Source of the DNA: Micavibrio sp. UBA7657
GTDB taxonomy: Bacteria > Pseudomonadota > Alphaproteobacteria > Micavibrionales > Micavibrionaceae
Direction of reading: 5' to 3'
Assembly: GCA_002483465.1 (NCBI GenBank)
Contig: DLHX01000017.1
Location: 1 to 64,000, forward strand
Length of the DNA: 64,000 nucleotides
Positions 53,068 through 61,276 of the stretch are shown here, in pieces (positions within the stretch are counted from its first letter, which is position 1; the number at the start of each line of letters is the position of its first letter). The notes below the pieces were generated by a model. It was not told where the DNA came from. It ran no database searches and was given only the letters and a program-made list of their open reading frames with translations. The translations under genes were made by a program, and so were the position numbers.

Positions 53068-53781
53068 CTATTGAATAAGAATTTCCTGAAACAGGACGTC
53101 CTTGACCTCGACCGGCGCGGCGGCCTGGTTGACGCGCCAGAGCAGTTCCATCTGGAGCCTGTAAATTCCGCCGGAGCCGCGCAGATCGCGGACGCGCAGC
53201 TCACGCAGGTAAGTCTGAAACTGGTCGATAACCTTGGGAATAATTGCCTCGACGGCGCCCTTGTCAGCGCTGTCTTCAAGCTCGAGCTGGACGGTCAGCC
53301 TCAGGTAACGCGGCGTGCCGTCATCGCTGTTCAAGTTTACGATCATGGTCGGAATAGCGACGAAAGAGTCGGACGCGCCGCCCGCTGCTTCGCCATGGCC
53401 TCCGCCACCTCCCTTGGCTTCTTTCTTCTCGCCATGACCGCCTTTTGCGTCGGCTTTTTCGCCGTGCTTTGCAGCAGCCTTGGCTGCTTCTTCGCATTCA
53501 TGATCGCCTTCGGCGCATTCGACGGGCGCTTCCTTGCCGAGCAGGCTGTCGAGCATGCCTGTGAAATACAATCCGGCGCCTGCGCCGATCAACAAAACGA
53601 CAACCCCGCCAATGATAATGAAAAGTTTCTTTTTACCGCCACCGCCGCCTTCGGCAGGCGCGCCCTCCGCGCCTTCAGCAGGTGCGCCCTCGGCCCCTTC
53701 AGCGGCGCCTTCCGTTTTGGCTTTGTCTTCGCCTTCCTCGGCGTCTTTTTTTTCCGCTTCTTCTTTCTTTGCCTTGGCCAT
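53068..53781 (-). CDS. fliL: flagellar basal body protein FliL, extended form
   Basis: The 237-residue protein has an N-terminal highly charged Lys/Glu/Ala region (1-50), one helix (about 52-73: LFIIIGGVVVLLIGAGAGLYF) and a periplasmic FliL domain (about 140-237: MIVNLNSDDGTPRYLRLTVQ, IIPKVIDQFQTYLRELRVRD). Between helix and domain is an extra His/Gly/Lys-rich linker with two cysteines. FliL stabilises the stator around the motor. It is first in the fliL-fliM unit. Confidence 0.93.
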   Translation of the reverse strand: MAKAKKEEAEKKDAEEGEDKAKTEGAAEGAEGAPAEGAEGAPAEGGGGGKKKLFIIIGGVVVLLIGAGAGLYFTGMLDSLLGKEAPVECAEGDHECEEAAKAAAKHGEKADAKGGHGEKKEAKGGGGGHGEAAGGASDSFVAIPTMIVNLNSDDGTPRYLRLTVQLELEDSADKGAVEAIIPKVIDQFQTYLRELRVRDLRGSGGIYRLQMELLWRVNQAAAPVEVKDVLFQEILIQ

Positions 53782-53828
53782 GGATGGGTGACTTTCGAGT
53801 GATTATTCAAGGGTCTGCAATGTTCAAG

Positions 53829-53858
53829 AGTATAGAATAAATCACGCCTTCCGTCTAA
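53829..53858 (-). promoter_or_regulatory. possible promoter of the fliL operon
   Basis: On the minus strand TTAGAC (53853-53858) and TATACT (53829-53834) are 18 bases apart, about 50 bases before fliL. The -10 box is good and the -35 box weak. No sigma-54 promoter was seen on this strand. Confidence 0.3.
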
Positions 53859-53998
53859 CCGCTGCTGCGTTATCCACAACAGATAACGGAAAAAATTGCC
53901 GTATCTCCTTGGAAATCAACGGTCAAATTTTCCATTTACAGAATTTTAGCGCGTGCACGCTACATCCTAAGCGGCTGTTTTTGATTGTTTTTCCCTTC

Positions 53999-54014
53999 TG
54001 GCACAGCCTGTGCA
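53999..54014 (+). promoter_or_regulatory. sigma-54 promoter of flgF-flgG-flgA-flgH
   Basis: TGGCACAGCCTGTGCA matches the RpoN consensus at the -24 (TGGCAC) and -12 (TGCA) elements with correct spacing. It lies about 60 bases before the flgF start. Confidence 0.8.
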
Positions 54015-54076
54015 GATTGTCTCGTAACCCGTGCGTCAAGAACACGGCCACAAGTTGGGTAACAAGGACCAAAAGA

Positions 54077-54802
54077 ATGGAAAACAGTATCTATATCGGC
54101 CTTTCACGCCAGGTTGTCCTCCGGAACAATATGGACATCATCGCCAACAACGTGGCGAACGTGAATACGCCCGGCTACCGCGCGCAGAATCTCCTGTTCG
54201 CCGAACATATTTCCGACCCCAAGGGCGGCGATGACGAATTGTCGTTCGTGTATGACAAGGGCGAATATAAAAACACCCTGCCCGGCCCTGTTCACGTGAC
54301 AGGCAACCCGCTCGATGTTTCGCTTGAAGGCCCCGGCTTTCTCGGCGTCGTCGGACCGGATGGCAAAGTTTATTACAGCCGCGCCGGCAATTTTATCATG
54401 AATGCCGACGGCGGCCTGATGACCCAGGCCGGTCACCCGGTTGCCGATGCAGGCGGATCACCGCTGACGATCCCCACCAATTCCACCGAAATCCAGATCG
54501 ACGACAAGGGCATCATCTCGAACCAGGAAGGCCAGATCGGCCAGCTCATGGTCGTGGAGTTCGATAACCCGCAGAATCTCAAGCCTTACGGCGACAACAT
54601 GTACGCCACCGATGAAGCGGGCAAACCCTCTGAAGAAACCGTCGTGAAACAGGGCCAGTTAGAGGGCTCGAACGTTCTCGCCGTGATCGAGATGACGCGC
54701 ATGATCGAGACGCTGCGGAATTTCCAGTCCATGCAACAGATTTTAACAACCGAAAACGAACGGCTGCGCACGGCGATCCAACGCCTGACACGCCAAAGCT
54801 AA
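54077..54802 (+). CDS. flgF: flagellar proximal rod protein FlgF
   Basis: The 241-residue axial protein starts IYIGLSRQVVLRNNMDIIAN, then NVANVNTPGY, the axial NxxN motif. The C-terminal helix ends NVLAVIEMTRMIETLRNFQ. ATG 54077 is used because an aagga site lies 8 bases upstream and it matches the family start; the open frame extends 56 codons further across the promoter. It heads a sigma-54-driven unit. Confidence 0.96.
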   Translation: MENSIYIGLSRQVVLRNNMDIIANNVANVNTPGYRAQNLLFAEHISDPKGGDDELSFVYDKGEYKNTLPGPVHVTGNPLDVSLEGPGFLGVVGPDGKVYYSRAGNFIMNADGGLMTQAGHPVADAGGSPLTIPTNSTEIQIDDKGIISNQEGQIGQLMVVEFDNPQNLKPYGDNMYATDEAGKPSEETVVKQGQLEGSNVLAVIEMTRMIETLRNFQSMQQILTTENERLRTAIQRLTRQS

Positions 54803-54825
54803 TTGAAGATTGAAGGAGAAAGACC

Positions 54826-55614
54826 ATGATGAGATCACTTGATATCGGCGCCACCGGAATGCTCGCACAGCAGACAAATGTGGACGTCATCTCGAACAAC
54901 ATCGCCAACATGACGACGGCGGGTTACAAGCGCCGCCGCGCCGCGTTCCAGGATTTGATTTATCAAAACATCGACCGTCCCGGTTCGACCTCTTCCGATG
55001 CCGGTACGACGGTCCCGACCGGTATCCAGCTCGGTCTCGGCGTTCGCACCGGCGCGGTTTACCGCGAACACGGCCAGGGCGCGATCCGTATTACTGAGAA
55101 CCCTTTAGATCTCGCGATCACCGGCGAAGGTTTCTTCCAGGTTGCGCTGCCCAGCGGCGAAATTGCCTATACGCGCGACGGTACGCTGCAGATGAATGAA
55201 AACGGCGAACTGGTTACCATCCAGGGTTTCCTGATCGATCCGGGCATTTCCGTTCCTTCTGACGCGCTGAATGTCGACATCAACGAAGAAGGCGAAGTCA
55301 TCGTCCAGATCGCTGGCCAAACCACGCCGCAGAATGTCGGCCAGATTCAGTTAGCCAATTTCGTGAACCCGGCCGGTTTAGATGCCATCGGCGACAATCT
55401 TTATTTAGAGACCGATGCTTCGGGATCGCCGACGACCGGCAACCCCGGCCAGGAAGAATTCGGAAGCATCCGCCAGGGCGCGATTGAAACCTCGAACGTG
55501 AACGTCGTTGAGGAAATCACGAGCCTTATCACCGCGCAGCGCGCGTACGAGATGAATTCGAACGTCATTTCAACCAGCGACGAGATGCTGCAGACGGTAT
55601 CGCAGTTACGCTAA
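54826..55614 (+). CDS. flgG: flagellar distal rod protein FlgG
   Basis: The 262-residue protein starts MRSLDIGATGMLAQQTNVD, then NNIANMTTAGYKRRR. The central segment EHGQGAIRITENPLDLAI and the C-terminal VVEEITSLITAQRAYEMNS are nearly invariant in FlgG. It follows flgF by 23 bases with an aaggaga ribosome site. Confidence 0.98.
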   Translation: MMRSLDIGATGMLAQQTNVDVISNNIANMTTAGYKRRRAAFQDLIYQNIDRPGSTSSDAGTTVPTGIQLGLGVRTGAVYREHGQGAIRITENPLDLAITGEGFFQVALPSGEIAYTRDGTLQMNENGELVTIQGFLIDPGISVPSDALNVDINEEGEVIVQIAGQTTPQNVGQIQLANFVNPAGLDAIGDNLYLETDASGSPTTGNPGQEEFGSIRQGAIETSNVNVVEEITSLITAQRAYEMNSNVISTSDEMLQTVSQLR

Positions 55615-55627
55615 CAGGGAGAAGTAA

Positions 55628-56572
55628 ATGGTTAGGAAAACGGGTTTTGCAATTCTGATGGTGATCGTGGCGTTGGCAGGAATAATCATCCTGCCGCAGA
55701 CCGCCCGCGCCATCAGCCTGAAACAAAACAGCGTCGTCAGCGGCGACACCATCACGCTCGGCGACGTATTCCAGGGCCTACCTGAAAACCATGAAAAAGT
55801 GCTTGGCCTTGCGCCGCAGCCGGGACAGGAAATGGTCCTGAATGCCCGCACCCTGCTCCGCATCGCAGTTGCGCTTGATCTGCCATGGCGCCCGGCGAAT
55901 TCCGGCGATCACATCGTCCTGACGCGTGCGGCTTCACTTGTCGACCGCGACATGATCGAGGAAGCGATCCGCGTAAACCTCGCGAATGAAGGTATGGCCG
56001 GAAAATATAAAATCATCATCCCGGATTCTTCTGCCCAGATCATTCTTTCACCCGATATCGCGCCCGGCGTTGAAATCACCGAGTTCACGATGAAACCTGA
56101 AACCGGCTGGTTCGAAGCCATGGCCGCCGCGCCTTCTGCCGCAAACCCGGTGAGCCGCGTTAAAATCAACGGCACGATTCAGAAGCTTGTCGATGTTCCT
56201 GTCCTTCGCGAAACATTGAAAGCAGGCGATGTCATCGGCGCACGCGACCTCGACACAATCGAGATGAGTGAAAAAGAAATCCGCCAGGACATGATTTTGA
56301 AAGAGGAAGAACTCGTCGGCATGACGCCGCGCCGCATGACGGCCCCCGGCAAACCACTGAAGACGATTGATCTTGAAGCGCCGCAGGTTATTACACGCGG
56401 CGATGTCGTCACCATGCTGTTCCAGAGTGGCGCTATGACCTTGACCGCCAGCGGCAAAGCGATGGAGCACGGCGCGAAAGGCGACATCATCCGCGTCGTC
56501 AACAACAGCAGCAAAAAAACGATTGAAGGCCTCGTGACAGGCGACAAAGAAGTCACAATAACGAGCTTTTAG
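55628..56572 (+). CDS. flgA: P-ring assembly chaperone FlgA
   Basis: The 314-residue periplasmic chaperone of P-ring formation has a signal peptide (about 1-28) and a SAF-domain region near 190-250 (PVLRETLKAGDVIGARDL, MTPRRMTAPGKPLKTIDLE). The C-terminal motif MLFQSGAMTLTASGKAMEHG ends in TGDKEVTI. It is longer than enterobacterial FlgA, with an extra N-terminal beta region, as is usual in alphaproteobacteria. Confidence 0.95.
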   Translation: MVRKTGFAILMVIVALAGIIILPQTARAISLKQNSVVSGDTITLGDVFQGLPENHEKVLGLAPQPGQEMVLNARTLLRIAVALDLPWRPANSGDHIVLTRAASLVDRDMIEEAIRVNLANEGMAGKYKIIIPDSSAQIILSPDIAPGVEITEFTMKPETGWFEAMAAAPSAANPVSRVKINGTIQKLVDVPVLRETLKAGDVIGARDLDTIEMSEKEIRQDMILKEEELVGMTPRRMTAPGKPLKTIDLEAPQVITRGDVVTMLFQSGAMTLTASGKAMEHGAKGDIIRVVNNSSKKTIEGLVTGDKEVTITSF

Positions 56573-56589
56573 GAGAAAGTGGGTAACTT

Positions 56590-57336
56590 ATGAAACACGG
56601 AATTAAAACAGGACTGGCGCTTCTCACCTGCTCAGTATTGAGCGGCTGCGGCGCGGCCGACCGGATCGCCAATATCGGCAAGGCGCCGGAGATGGCTTCA
56701 ATCGTCAACCCGACGACGCAGGAAGGCTACACGCCTGTCAGCCTGCCGATGCCGGCACCGCGCAACGTTCACCAGGAGCGCAATTCGCTCTGGGCGTCCG
56801 ACCGCGTCACGTTCTTCAAGGACCAGCGCGCGGCTGATGTCGGCGACATCATCACGGTCGTCATCAATATCGACGACGAAGCGAAGCTCGATAACGAAAC
56901 CGAACGCACGAGAAACAGTTCGGAAAGCGCGAGCCTTGATGCTTTGATCGGTCTTGAACAAAGTTTAGACCAGCCCTTCCCGCAAGCCATCGACAACACC
57001 AACCTCGTCGAAGGCGGCGCGGATTCATCTTCCACCGGCTCCGGATCAATCGACCGTAAGGAAGAAGTCGAACTGCAACTCGCCGCGCTTGTGACGCAGA
57101 TTTTGCCGAACGGCAATATGGTGATCGCGGGCAAACAGGAAGTACGCGTCAATTTTGAAAAACGCATTCTCTCCATCGACGGTGTGATCCGCCCGCAGGA
57201 TATCACGATCAACAACACGGTTTCCTATGAACAGATCGCTGAAGCGCGCATCACTTACGGCGGACAGGGACATATCTCCGACGTGCAGCAGCCGCGCTAC
57301 GGACAACAGCTTTACGACGTGATCTTCCCCTTCTAG
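56590..57336 (+). CDS. flgH: flagellar L-ring lipoprotein FlgH
   Basis: The 248-residue outer-membrane ring protein has the lipobox LSGCGAA (Cys near residue 20). Family motifs are NSLWASDRVTFFKDQRAADV, GDIITVVINIDDEAKL, MVIAGKQEVRVNFEKRIL and the TYGGQGHISDVQQP end. It closes the flgF-flgG-flgA-flgH unit and is followed by a terminator. Confidence 0.97.
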   Translation: MKHGIKTGLALLTCSVLSGCGAADRIANIGKAPEMASIVNPTTQEGYTPVSLPMPAPRNVHQERNSLWASDRVTFFKDQRAADVGDIITVVINIDDEAKLDNETERTRNSSESASLDALIGLEQSLDQPFPQAIDNTNLVEGGADSSSTGSGSIDRKEEVELQLAALVTQILPNGNMVIAGKQEVRVNFEKRILSIDGVIRPQDITINNTVSYEQIAEARITYGGQGHISDVQQPRYGQQLYDVIFPF

Positions 57337-57420
57337 GAGGTTACCCCATCTCCTGTTCCCAATCGCCGCGGTGACGCGGATAGAAGCGGAAAAGCGTCGT
57401 AATATTTACCCAAAACTGCT

Positions 57421-57456
57421 CCGGCCCGTGGATAGAAAATCCCGGGCCGGTTTTTT
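57421..57456 (+). terminator. rho-independent terminator after flgH
   Basis: A 7-bp perfect stem, ccggccc / gggccgg, with a 16-base loop is followed by six T residues. It lies 85 bases after the flgH stop. Confidence 0.8.
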
Positions 57457-57476
57457 ATTCGTATTTGTTTAGAAGA

Positions 57477-57926
57477 TTAGTCGTCGCGTTGCGTGCGCTC
57501 GAGACGCTCGTGGCGTTCCTGCGCTTCAAGGCTCAGCGTCGCAATCGGGCGCGCTTTCAGACGGCCGACAGAAATCGGCTCGCCGGTTTCTTCACAGAAA
57601 CCGTATTCACCCTGATCAATGCGCTCGAGCGCCTGATTGATTTTTGAAATCAGCTTGCGTTCACGGTCGCGCGTGCGCAGCTCCAGCGCGTGATCGGTTT
57701 CAGCCGATGCGCGGTCCGCGATGTCAGGCTTTTGCAGTTCTGTTCCCTGCAATGTGATCTCGATCGTTTCACGAGATTCTTTCAGCAGCTCGCTGCGCCA
57801 TGCAATCATCTGGCGACGGAAATATTCGAGCATGATCGGATTCATGAAGCCCTTTTTGTCCTTTTCAGGATCGTAGTTGGCTGGCACTACAACGTTACTG
57901 GAAGCAGCATTCGTACTTGCACTCAC
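57477..57926 (-). CDS. dksA: RNA polymerase-binding regulator DksA, zinc-less type
   Basis: The 149-residue partner of ppGpp at RNA polymerase has a long coiled coil (about 30-110: MLEYFRRQMIAWRSELLKES, ADRASAETDHALELRTRDRE) and a globular part GEYGFCEETGEPISVGRL with a single Cys where E. coli DksA has a four-Cys zinc site. That form is common in alphaproteobacteria. The start is GTG with a ggggag ribosome site 7 bases upstream. It lies between flagellar units, a recurrent position in this class. Confidence 0.95.
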   Translation of the reverse strand: MSASTNAASSNVVVPANYDPEKDKKGFMNPIMLEYFRRQMIAWRSELLKESRETIEITLQGTELQKPDIADRASAETDHALELRTRDRERKLISKINQALERIDQGEYGFCEETGEPISVGRLKARPIATLSLEAQERHERLERTQRDD

Positions 57927-58006
57927 AAGAAGTCTCCCCTTATGTCTTCTAAGTTCGCGGAACTAGGAAATATAATCGCGGACAAGGTTGAAAACAACAA
58001 AAACCA

Positions 58007-58450
58007 CTAAACAGTTCCGTTGTTATCAAGCGCCATGCGCATTTTGGCCATTTCCACCTGGGCCCGGAGGTCGATCTCGTCCATGATATCGGTCAGGCCC
58101 GGATCGGTGATTTTCTCGCGGTGAGAGGCAATTACGTCAGCAATATCAATCATATGGCCGACAGTGACGCCGCCGGTCAGCATGGCCACGCGGAGCTTTT
58201 CCAGCTCGCCGAGGATAACCCCTGCCCGCTGCTTCATGCGCTTGCGCGCGGACCGGGCCGCCGGGTCGTCGGCGCCCTGGAGCGCCAGCAGGGAATCCAC
58301 CGTACCAATGGATTGCGTGGTTTTAACCGACTCGCCCGAAGCGGCGCCGGACGCCATGAAATCACCGAACTGGCTTTCGCTTTTTTCGGTTTTTCCTGAT
58401 TTTTTCGCGTTTGAGGCGCCTCGCGCCTGTCCGGGTCCTTCGACCTTCAT
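58007..58450 (-). CDS. fliX: flagellar assembly regulator FliX
   Basis: The 147-residue alphaproteobacterial protein works, in Caulobacter, with FlbD to couple flagellar assembly to sigma-54 transcription. The start MKVEGPGQA, the disordered basic segment, and the C-terminal helical part GVILGELEKLRVAMLTGG and DIMDEIDLRAQVEMAKM are typical. ATG 58450 has an aagga site 8 bases upstream, better than the TTG two codons earlier. Three sigma-54 promoters in this window fit the regulator. Confidence 0.93.
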   Translation of the reverse strand: MKVEGPGQARGASNAKKSGKTEKSESQFGDFMASGAASGESVKTTQSIGTVDSLLALQGADDPAARSARKRMKQRAGVILGELEKLRVAMLTGGVTVGHMIDIADVIASHREKITDPGLTDIMDEIDLRAQVEMAKMRMALDNNGTV

Positions 58451-58498
58451 GAGCAATATCCTTTCTTTGGATTATAGCCCAAAATCCTTACCGGAAAT

Positions 58499-59137
58499 CT
58501 AAAAAAATTTTACGGCTGAAAGAAGCGCCCCGAGGCCGAAAATCGCAATAAAAAAGCCCGAAAGCAGGTTAATTTTATGGATCGACTGCTCGCTGATTTT
58601 TATGCGGAACAGCGATACCCAGAAGGAAAGCGCATACCACCAGAAGAGCGAGCCGATCATAACGCCGCTCAGCAATGGCACGGCTTTTTGCATGTCGCCG
58701 CCGGTGTGAAGACCGAAACCCGCGAATACTGCGAGAAATGCGAAGATCGTCGCGGGGTTGGACAGCGTGATAAAAAACGTCGTCACGAAATCCTTCAGCA
58801 TATTCGCGTTCATCTTCTTCATCGCTTCGGGATCATTGGCGGAGGGGTGTTTAAAAATGATGAATGCGCCGAGCGCGAGAAGGATGATGCCGCCGAACAA
58901 ACGGATTTCCAGCGAGTGCGCTTCCAAAAACGACATGATGAAAACGAGACTGAATGCGCCGACCGCCGCCCAGAGCGTATCAGCCACCGCCGCGCCTGCC
59001 CCGGTCGCCAGCCCCGCCATACGCCCGTATTGCAAGGTGGTTTTGATGCAGAGCAGGCCGACCGGCCCGACCGGTGCCGCGATGCAGAGGCCGACCAGAA
59101 AACCTTTCAGGAGCAATTCGAGGGTCATCCATTCCAT
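58499..59137 (-). CDS. LysE family exporter
   Basis: The 212-residue membrane protein has six helices and the family start GFLVGLCIAAPVGPVGLLCI. It also has a GLATGAGAAVADTLWAAVGA second helix and FFITLSNPATIFAF. LysE/RhtB proteins export amino acids; the substrate cannot be read from the sequence. It sits between fliX and flgI, genes that are neighbours in Caulobacter, so it may be an insertion into a flagellar neighbourhood. Confidence 0.92.
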   Translation of the reverse strand: MEWMTLELLLKGFLVGLCIAAPVGPVGLLCIKTTLQYGRMAGLATGAGAAVADTLWAAVGAFSLVFIMSFLEAHSLEIRLFGGIILLALGAFIIFKHPSANDPEAMKKMNANMLKDFVTTFFITLSNPATIFAFLAVFAGFGLHTGGDMQKAVPLLSGVMIGSLFWWYALSFWVSLFRIKISEQSIHKINLLSGFFIAIFGLGALLSAVKFF

Positions 59138-59283
59138 GGGCCGAGACTATACTGGCAATCCGCGCCGGAAAGAATTGCCGATTGAAGGTGTTACACGATT
59201 TTTTATGAACATTCCTGCCGCTTTCTTATCCCCAGCCTGAGCTTAAACCCCTGAAAATAATAAATTTTCCTTCCAGTCAAAAT

Positions 59284-59299
59284 TGGCACGGGTTTCGCA
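59284..59299 (+). promoter_or_regulatory. sigma-54 promoter of the flgI operon
   Basis: TGGCACGGGTTTCGCA has the full TGGCACGG -24 element and the -12 GC at correct spacing. It lies 58 bases before the preferred flgI start. Confidence 0.8.
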
Positions 59300-59356
59300 T
59301 GGATAAACCGGAAGCCGCGGCATTTTTCCGTCCCGGCAATGGATAAAGGCACCAGA

Positions 59357-60490
59357 ATGGTCCGCGGAATACATAAAGGGTTGAGGATAATGGCAGGTCT
59401 CGCTGTGGTAGGCGGGCTGCTTTTTGCCGTTCCGGCCCAGGCCAAGACCTCCCGTATTAAAGATATTGTGAATATCGAAGGCGTACGCGACAACCAGCTC
59501 GTCGGTTACGGTCTCGTCGTCGGCCTGAACGGCTCGGGTGATTCCCTGAACAGCTCGCCGTTCACGAAACAATCCCTTATCGCGATGTTAGAGCGTCTCG
59601 GCGTCAGCGTCCGCGACCAGAATTTGAACACCGGCAACGTCGCCGCCGTTATGGTTACGGCCACGCTTCCGCCCTTCACCAATCAGGGCTCGCATATCGA
59701 CGTCAATATTTCCTCGCTGGGCAACGCCAGCAGCCTGCAGGGAGGAACTCTATTAGTAACCCCCCTTCTCGCCGCTGACGGACAGGCTTATGCCGTTGCG
59801 CAGGGCGAAGTCAGCGTTTCCGGTTTCAGCGCCGGCGGTGAAGCCGCCGAAGTTACGCAGAACATCCCGACCGCGGGCCGTATCGCCAGCGGCGGTATCG
59901 TCGAGCGCGAGATCGGATTCAAGCTTGAAGAATTGCAACAAGTTCGCCTCGCTTTGAAAAACCCTGATTTCACCACCGCGCGCCGCATCGCGCAGGCGAT
60001 CAACGGTTTCACATCTTATACGGTTGCGAAGGCCGAGAATTCGTCGAGCGTTACCTTGATGCGTCCGTCCGGTTATGACGGCACGATTGTCGACCTCATT
60101 ACAGACATCGAACAACTGCCCGTGCAGCCCGACCAGCCTGCGCGTGTCGTTATCAGTGAACGCTCCGGCGTGATCGTGATGGGTGCCGACGTGCGCATCA
60201 GCAACGTTGCTATCGCTCAAGGCAATCTCACAATCAAAGTCACCGAGACGCCGCAGGTTTCGCAGCCCAACCCGTTCTCCGAACTCGGCGAGACGGTCGT
60301 CGTTCCGCGCACCGATCTAGAAATCAACCAGTCTCCCGATGCAAAACTCGCGCTGCTTGAAACCGGCGTGACGCTGCAGGATCTTGTAACGGGCCTTAAC
60401 CGCCTTGGCATGCAGCCGCGCGACATCATCACAATTCTCCAGGCCGTAAAAGCAGCCGGCGCACTACAAGCTGAAATCGAGGTGATGTAA
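59357..60490 (+). CDS. flgI: flagellar P-ring protein FlgI
   Basis: The roughly 377-residue periplasmic ring protein has a signal peptide (ending VPAQA), then SRIKDIVNIEGVRDNQLVGY, LNGSGDSLNSSPFTKQS and GQAYAVAQGEVSVSGFSAGG, and ends GALQAEIEVM. ATG 59357 is preferred because an aaagg site lies 7 bases upstream; ATG 59339 and ATG 59390 are alternatives. It is first in the sigma-54-driven flgI-flgJ-flgN-like-fliK-flgD unit and overlaps flgJ by one base. Confidence 0.96.
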   Translation: MVRGIHKGLRIMAGLAVVGGLLFAVPAQAKTSRIKDIVNIEGVRDNQLVGYGLVVGLNGSGDSLNSSPFTKQSLIAMLERLGVSVRDQNLNTGNVAAVMVTATLPPFTNQGSHIDVNISSLGNASSLQGGTLLVTPLLAADGQAYAVAQGEVSVSGFSAGGEAAEVTQNIPTAGRIASGGIVEREIGFKLEELQQVRLALKNPDFTTARRIAQAINGFTSYTVAKAENSSSVTLMRPSGYDGTIVDLITDIEQLPVQPDQPARVVISERSGVIVMGADVRISNVAIAQGNLTIKVTETPQVSQPNPFSELGETVVVPRTDLEINQSPDAKLALLETGVTLQDLVTGLNRLGMQPRDIITILQAVKAAGALQAEIEVM

Positions 60491-60852
60491 TGAACAATAC
60501 CTCCCCTTCAGCGACCACCGCCTTGATGAATTACACGCAGGCCGATCTTTCCATCGCAACGGAAAAGGCGAAGAGCGCAAAGAGCGCCGCGCAGATTGCC
60601 AAGGCCGAAGAAACCGCGAAGGAATTCGAAGCGGTGTTCGTCGCCGAAATGATGAAGCCGATGTTCGAAGGCATTTCCACCGACGGCATGTTCGGCGGCG
60701 GCAAGGGCGAGGAAGTCTTTCGCGGCATGCTGCTGCAGGAATACGGCAAGCTGATGGCACAGACCAGCAGCATTGGTCTCGCCGACCAGGTCAAACAGCA
60801 AATTATTTTAATGCAGGCACAGGCAGATAATGGAACGCAGAATGCAAACTGA
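60490..60852 (+). CDS. flgJ: rod-binding protein FlgJ, N-terminal domain only
   Basis: The 120-residue rod-cap protein has the family pattern KEFEAVFVAEMMKPMFEG and EEVFRGMLLQEYGKLMAQ. It lacks the muramidase domain of enterobacterial FlgJ, as is normal in alphaproteobacteria, so another lytic enzyme must open the wall; Slt at 31358-33283 is one candidate in the window. It overlaps the next gene. Confidence 0.95.
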   Translation: MNNTSPSATTALMNYTQADLSIATEKAKSAKSAAQIAKAEETAKEFEAVFVAEMMKPMFEGISTDGMFGGGKGEEVFRGMLLQEYGKLMAQTSSIGLADQVKQQIILMQAQADNGTQNAN

Positions 60853-61276
60853 CAGGCGCGCTAACCTTCCCGCTAACGCAACCGCCGCCATCCAGAGGCT
60901 GATTCAGGTCTCGCAAAAACTCGTTGATCTCAGCGAGCGCGAGACGCAGGCCCTCCTGCAACGCGACATGCTGACTTTCGCCATCCTTCAGGATGAAAAA
61001 GAATCAATCGCGAACCAGTACACACAGGCGTCGGAGGAATTCCGCGCGCGCCTCGAGGATTTCAGGAACGTGGAGAAGCCTTTGCTGAACCGCCTTGAAC
61101 TCCTTCAGAAAAACCTCGCCGAGAAAACGCAAGGCAACAACGTCATGGTCGCGCAGATCAAGCAGCGCGCCGAGACAGGAACGCAGAAAACACTGCTGAT
61201 GGCGCAGGAATACGGCCAGCAGAAGCGCGTCCGCATGAACGACAACAACGCAAGAAAAGAGAGAGGTGCCGAATGA
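60830..61276 (+). CDS. FlgN-like helical flagellar protein, first copy
   Basis: The 148-residue product is almost wholly helical (IQRLIQVSQKLVDLSERE, QALLQRDMLTFAILQDEKES, RLELLQKNLAEKTQ). The pattern of a helix with SERETQALLQRD then LQDEKE resembles FlgN-type export chaperones of the hook-associated proteins. Starts are possible at 60830 or at ATG 60842. It overlaps flgJ and the second FlgN-like gene (4 bases), so it is translationally coupled. Confidence 0.75.
   Translation: MERRMQTDRRANLPANATAAIQRLIQVSQKLVDLSERETQALLQRDMLTFAILQDEKESIANQYTQASEEFRARLEDFRNVEKPLLNRLELLQKNLAEKTQGNNVMVAQIKQRAETGTQKTLLMAQEYGQQKRVRMNDNNARKERGAE

Noticed and set aside
54286..54300. TTCACGTGAC resembling parS inside flgF
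   Set aside because: It lacks the flanking GTT/AAC arms of parS and matches only the CACGTG centre.
57335..57354. AGGAGG followed by CTCCT after the flgH stop
   Set aside because: It looks like a strong ribosome site, but no start codon lies within range; a short stem-loop before the terminator is the simpler reading.
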